This document shows, piece after piece, positions 59,233-64,000 of a DNA stretch of 64,000 nucleotides (its first letter is position 1; each line of letters begins with the position of its first letter). The position numbers were made by a program, and so were the translations under genes. The DNA is from Paralichthys olivaceus (taxonomy: Eukaryota > Chordata > Actinopteri > Pleuronectiformes > Paralichthyidae): the NCBI RefSeq assembly GCF_024713975.1, contig NC_091104.1, forward strand, positions 10,249,580 to 10,313,579. The letters run 5' to 3'. The notes below the pieces were generated by a model that was given only the letters and a program-made list of their open reading frames with translations, was not told the DNA's origin and did no database searches.

Positions 59233-62200
59233 TCACAGTGTCGCTGCGGCACTCAGGGCCACAGGCCTGACGATGAGGGTGAGCTCCATCGGAACAGGCG
59301 GAGGAACGTATCTCTCCTCCCTCAGCAGTCGCAGTAACAAATCCTCAGTGTCGTGTGGCCAGCGGTAAACACGTGTGTTCTGAAGCCAACAGGGGACGTG
59401 CTTCTGTAAAAAGACATTCATGCATTAAATGTATTAATTCAAGAAGAGAAGATAGAGGAATTTATCAAGTAACTGTTATCAAGCAGAGCTCTGACCTGGG
59501 AGGCACTGAGGAAGAGAACTGGTATGAATCTAAAATTCAAGCTGCCTTGTTGGATGAATTCATTCTGCATCTGCAAGATTAGGATTTAAATTTAAATAAA
59601 TGTCTCCACATGATTACATCTCATTTAAATTAAGAGCTAATGCTGTCTCACCATGGAGTGAATATATTTAGTGTGAAGGCCGAGATCGTCCACTACCAAC
59701 CCTTCGATGTCCGCTTTATACTTTGGACTGATGGCGATGATAATCAGGTAGGATGGCTGTAAAATCAAATATACACACATTTTAGACGTATTCAGAATCT
59801 TAAAAGAAAAATATATACACTAGTGCTGCTCAAATCAGATTCTTACGTCTTTTAAGTAAATGTCTTTCAACTTGTTGATGTCCAGGCTTCTTATAGGGTC
59901 TTCAAATAGGTCGATCTGTGAAATTGAAATCAGGACTTGTTGAATGTTTAAGACTCAGATTATCTTCAAAAGTTTTTTCAATCAAACCTGTAGGTTGTAA
60001 CTTACAGCTGGACGAAAACCTTGCTTTGTGAGGAAGTCTACGAAAGGAACCATTTCTGAGCGCACGTCTGAAGAATACGTTATAAAAATGTTTCCTAAGA
60101 AGGGAAAAAAAGTAAAAAAAACATATGTTTTATACATAAAATATATGAATATATATATATACAAACTAACCGTTTGCATATTAATCATATGCAAATGTAC
60201 CTGGCAAGAAAACCTTGAGGGCAAACTTTTCCTGTTTTTCCATTTAAATATTGGAGTGAATCTGAATTTTAGTGAAATCGAAACTTTTAGTTTTTAGAGA
60301 TTACACTGAGACATTTTGAAGGTGTTTTTGTATTGGACGGCATTTCACTGAAAACATTTTTAATAATTTGTTTGCATAATCATGTAGTGTAAAACCCTAA
60401 AGTAAAGTGTTTACCACAATACATCTGTCCAAACTACAGTCTTATGTGTATGTGTTTATGAATTGTCACCCCGGATACAAATCGTTTTTTTTGTGTTTAG
60501 CTGGTTACACTCCGCTGACTCTACTGCTGGATTATGATTACCTTTTCAATTATGATTATAAACATTGCCAGCCAAAGATTTGCTTTCATTTTAATATATT
60601 ATTCTTGACAAATTATTATTGTCCTGTGGAAGTCAAGATAAATGTCCCGTGTTCATCTTTAATTTTAATTGTATTTTGGTTTATTTTAGTAAGCCCCTAA
60701 ACAGGCTTGGCAGGTTCATAGCGAAGAAATCAACGACACACCCAACATGCCCAGCTGATGTTTTTGTGAAAATGGAAAACTGTTTGTGTGTCAAATTCTC
60801 ACATGGATAGTTTCGTTTCTTCTTTCCTGTGATCATTTTTTTCTGTGCTCAAATATAAAAGGAGCAGTTCAAACAGGCCTCACTCCAAAAAGCAGAGTCA
60901 ACTGACACACTGGGATAAAGCGACTCACGGCACTCATCAGGCAGACTGATGGTTCTTCTTCTCTCATGTGGATGTGTCACAGGTGCCTCAGCTCCAGCAG
61001 AGCTCAGGTTCATCACACTGACCTGTGACACGCCCTCGACAGGGGGGATGGAGAACTGCGGCACGTTAACCGAGACGCCTGCCTGTGCCACACTGTCACT
61101 CAAACAGTTATCATGACGTTGGTGCCTGAAGCAGCCAGAAGGAAAAACAAACAAAGGATTTTCTGCAGAACTGTTGAGACATGGGATATGTCTGCAATAT
61201 GCAAAGTAGAGGCTGCTGCAGCATCAAACACATGAGCCGTGACCTTGGGGGGACTTTATGCATTTGTGTTTATAGGGAACATATTTTTGTATTTGCATTT
61301 AGAAGTGGTTTTGTTTTTACCACGTTGGGGAGTAATCACAGGGTCTTCTGTGCTGGATGGAAGCAGAGGGGGGGCCAGGCTGAGGTTGGTATCTGAGGTC
61401 ATACTGCCCTTCCCCTGCAGAGTGATAATACCGGACATCCATAGTGTGATGAAGGCCTGTCAATACAGGGTTAAACATTTCTGGATGACGGCACGTGTAT
61501 GAACATTTTTTTATCCATATATACTGGTAAAAACATTTTTAGTGTAGTTTCTCTTAAAACATTTGAAAAAAACAATAATTGTAATAATAAATAAAAAGTA
61601 AAAATCCACTCAAACCTACATTTTTACAATCAGACTTGTATATTATTCATACTTATACTGTACAATGTGTTATAATGACTTAATAAAAATAAATAAATCA
61701 TTCAGGTAATTCAGACAATGAGTCACGTATTAGAGAGGATATATATATTTTAATTTCTATGTTGTTCTTTCTATTAAAAATCCATTTAAAAAGTGACCTA
61801 TATTTATGTTATGTTGTGTTTATATATGTTATGTTATTTAGGGGAAGGGAGGTGGTGAATTTAACTTTTCTTCTTGTTCATGAGTGTATAGGTGAATTAT
61901 TTGGTCTTGTTCTGGATTCGACTGAAACAAACTAAACTATAAATAAATATAATAAGTGAGTAAGTAAAAATGATTTCAAAAAAGAAGTGAATACTTCTTC
62001 TATTTTTTATAAATAAAATAGAAACAAGCAAAACAGGAAAAAAAATACTTACCATAGTTGTGTGTATAGTGGTGAGGAGGTAAAAAGGGACTGTAGTGTT
62101 GCAACTCGTCATCAGATCTCAGCGGCAACGGAGGCTCAAGCTCTTCTTCATCACTCTGAGGCTGAGAACTGTCTTCGTACTCCCCTCTGAGAGTCAGAAA

Positions 62201-62700
62201 AAACATTTATCTCATCCTTTTTCATCCTCGAGCCAAATACGAATTATACATGATGAATTTCTAGACACCATCATACAAGAGAGTTACCCAGGTGTGTCTC
62301 TGTTTGCAGGCTCTGCTGCTCCACACATGTTTGGTCCACAGTCCCAGCAGCTACCTCTCTGTCTGGTGTCTGCAGGTCGTGGGTCCCAGCCTCGATGAGG
62401 GGGATGATGGAGATTTATCCTGGGAAAACTTGCTCCAGTCTCTCGTAGCTGCCTGTGGTCCATCAGCTGGACTTGCTGCCCCACATGAGGAGGCCAGCTC
62501 CCTGACGCATGGCTCACTTGTCCACCTCTGAAGTGGCTGTGGCAGAAATAAGCTGCGTCCGGTGGAACTTTTTCATGATGTGGTTTAGCGTAAAAAATCT
62601 GGTTTACAGCGACAACAGGCCTCATGAGTTGCACAGAACTTTTGGAGTCGGCTGTGGTGGAGGAGACTTTCATTTCTGATACTTTTTCAGATTTCTTCAT
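59233..62700 (-). CDS. traf3ip2: TRAF3IP2 (Act1/CIKS), SEFIR-domain adaptor of IL-17 receptors, 9 exons
   Basis: Exons in coding order: 62288-62700, 62053-62186, 61321-61414, 60929-61125, 60006-60094, 59847-59915, 59652-59756, 59496-59570 and 59233-59403, joining to 448 codons plus TGA (human 574). The C-terminal SEFIR domain (about residues 278-420) is clear: [64 protein letters not shown], and [14 protein letters not shown], then [15 protein letters not shown]. This domain binds the SEFIR domain of IL-17 receptors in the cytosol and leads to TRAF6 and NF-kB signalling. The N-terminal half is poorly conserved and Pro/His-rich; I do not see a convincing TRAF-binding motif. The start is the first Met of the open frame; a 5' non-coding exon is possible. 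Teleosts may have more than one copy. Confidence 0.93.
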
Positions 62701-64000
62701 CTTAACCAGGAAACGCCAGCAGCACTTCTGTGGGTGGAGGAGGAAGAACTTTTACTTTTACAGCCTGACCTATAATTTAGTAAAGTTAGTTGTATGATTA
62801 AATAATAGTTGAACTAAGAAATGTTTTAAATTATAGATACAGACAAAGACTCTCAAGAAATAATGTCACATGCATGCAGAGAATAGTACACACGTGGTAT
62901 GTGAAACACATTCTTATTCTTACTGTCATTGAACAATTCATTGTGAATGGAGAGAGTAACAATGGCCTACCTGTTCTCTGCTGGATTCTTCACACTCCTG
63001 TCAGTGCAGAGGCTTGTGTGTGTGTGTCTGTGTTAAAGTCTGCTATATGCAAATTCTCCATTGCTTGAGCTGCAGCCAATCAGAGCCAAGAATGTAGTGT
63101 TTGTGTTGCTCAGCCAGACCAGCCAGGAAAGTTGAGTCTTTGGGAGCTGTGACCTAACACAAAATATTCTCCTCAGCAATTGGAAGCAGATTAGGAGGAT
63201 ATGAAAATGTGAAAAAGAGGTTAAACGTGTTATATATTCTTAATATAACAAGAAAGTGAAAAAAACAAACAACTCCTGGATCCCCCCCCTTGATGCGTAT
63301 CCACACCAAACTGTTTTAGGTTCTTTCTCGGGTCATGTTCCCCCCTTTTACAACATTTCTTAAAAATCTGTTGAGTAGTTTTTGCATAATTCTAACTCAC
63401 TATCAAGACTTAAACCTAACCTCCTTTGTGGAGTAAATTAAAGAAGCACTAAATCAGTCAATGCACCGCAGATGTCAGTTAGGCACTTGCAAAGTGATTT
63501 GCATATATAGTGAGTTCAGTCATGTTATCTTTGTCATGTCCAGACTGAAGGAAAACCAGAAAAACTTAATCACTCTCCTGGACACCGCAGTCGTGAGCTG
63601 CATGTATTTACACAGAGCTGGTGGAGAAAATTGGCCCTATGGTGCTAAATGTTCTCTGGAGAAAGTTTAAAAGAACAGTTACTGACAAGTGTTCATTGTT
63701 TCCAAGTCACAGGCTGATGATGGCAAGATTGTTTATTTCAAAACCAGCTGTGTACAAGTAACAGACAGAGACAATAAATAATGCAGAGAGACCAAAAACA
63801 GTTGGTGTTCTACTGAATTAGGGTTAATATGTTGTACAAAATCTAGTTTTTGCTCATGAAAAGCAAAATGAATACACACAGACAAGGTGTATTTTCCTGG
63901 AATGCTCCTTCTCACGCGGGGGAGAGAAGTTGGACAGTTGAGGATGATAAAAACGTGGTCCGGAGCTGCACATTTCTCCGGCAAATCACATAATCGTGTT
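62701..64000. other. Flank upstream of traf3ip2
   Basis: Presumed traf3ip2 promoter and intergenic sequence. No gene recognised; frames such as 63733-63984 (minus) show no domain. The sequence before 62700 reads as a possible splice acceptor (cctggttaag), which would allow a 5' UTR exon further right. Confidence 0.45.

Overview
The window is vertebrate nuclear DNA, almost certainly from a ray-finned (teleost) fish. It holds six multi-exon genes with GT-AG introns, long AT-rich intergenic stretches, a CpG-rich promoter, tRNA-derived SINEs, small inverted-repeat elements and microsatellites typical of fish. No operons, CRISPR arrays or rRNA/tRNA genes were seen. I reconstructed every gene by hand from splice sites and reading phase; each reconstructed CDS closes as a whole number of codons.

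Layout: sumo3 (+, 1326-2794, with a long 3'UTR), tspear (+, 7256-13783), usp40 (+, 15808-25986), fabp7 (+, 28854-30104), then two minus-strand genes, trdn (triadin, 57366-34472) and traf3ip2 (Act1, 62700-59233). sumo3 and tspear are also close together in human (21q22.3), and FABP7, TRDN and TRAF3IP2 lie on human 6q21-22, so the order joins two conserved linkage groups around usp40. Functionally the genes cover the ubiquitin-like system (sumo3, usp40), an EAR-repeat secreted protein (tspear), a brain lipid carrier (fabp7), a muscle calcium-release scaffold (trdn) and an IL-17 receptor adaptor (traf3ip2). Nothing suggests they act as one system.

The most unusual object is trdn. About 23 kb holds 59 coding exons that could encode up to about 2,854 residues, against about 730 in human triadin. 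It has (i) a triadin-type membrane segment, (ii) tandemly duplicated lumenal helical modules, (iii) a single 1.8-kb exon of acidic repeats (about 606 aa), (iv) a single 2.9-kb exon of about 10-residue lysine/glutamate (KEKE) repeats (977 aa), (v) a triplicated block of 33-69-bp micro-exons, and (vi) the characteristic triadin C-terminus. Every intron is phase 1, so any combination of exon skipping stays in frame. Several duplication breakpoints, including one inside a hAT-like element and one that made a chimeric exon, can be read directly.
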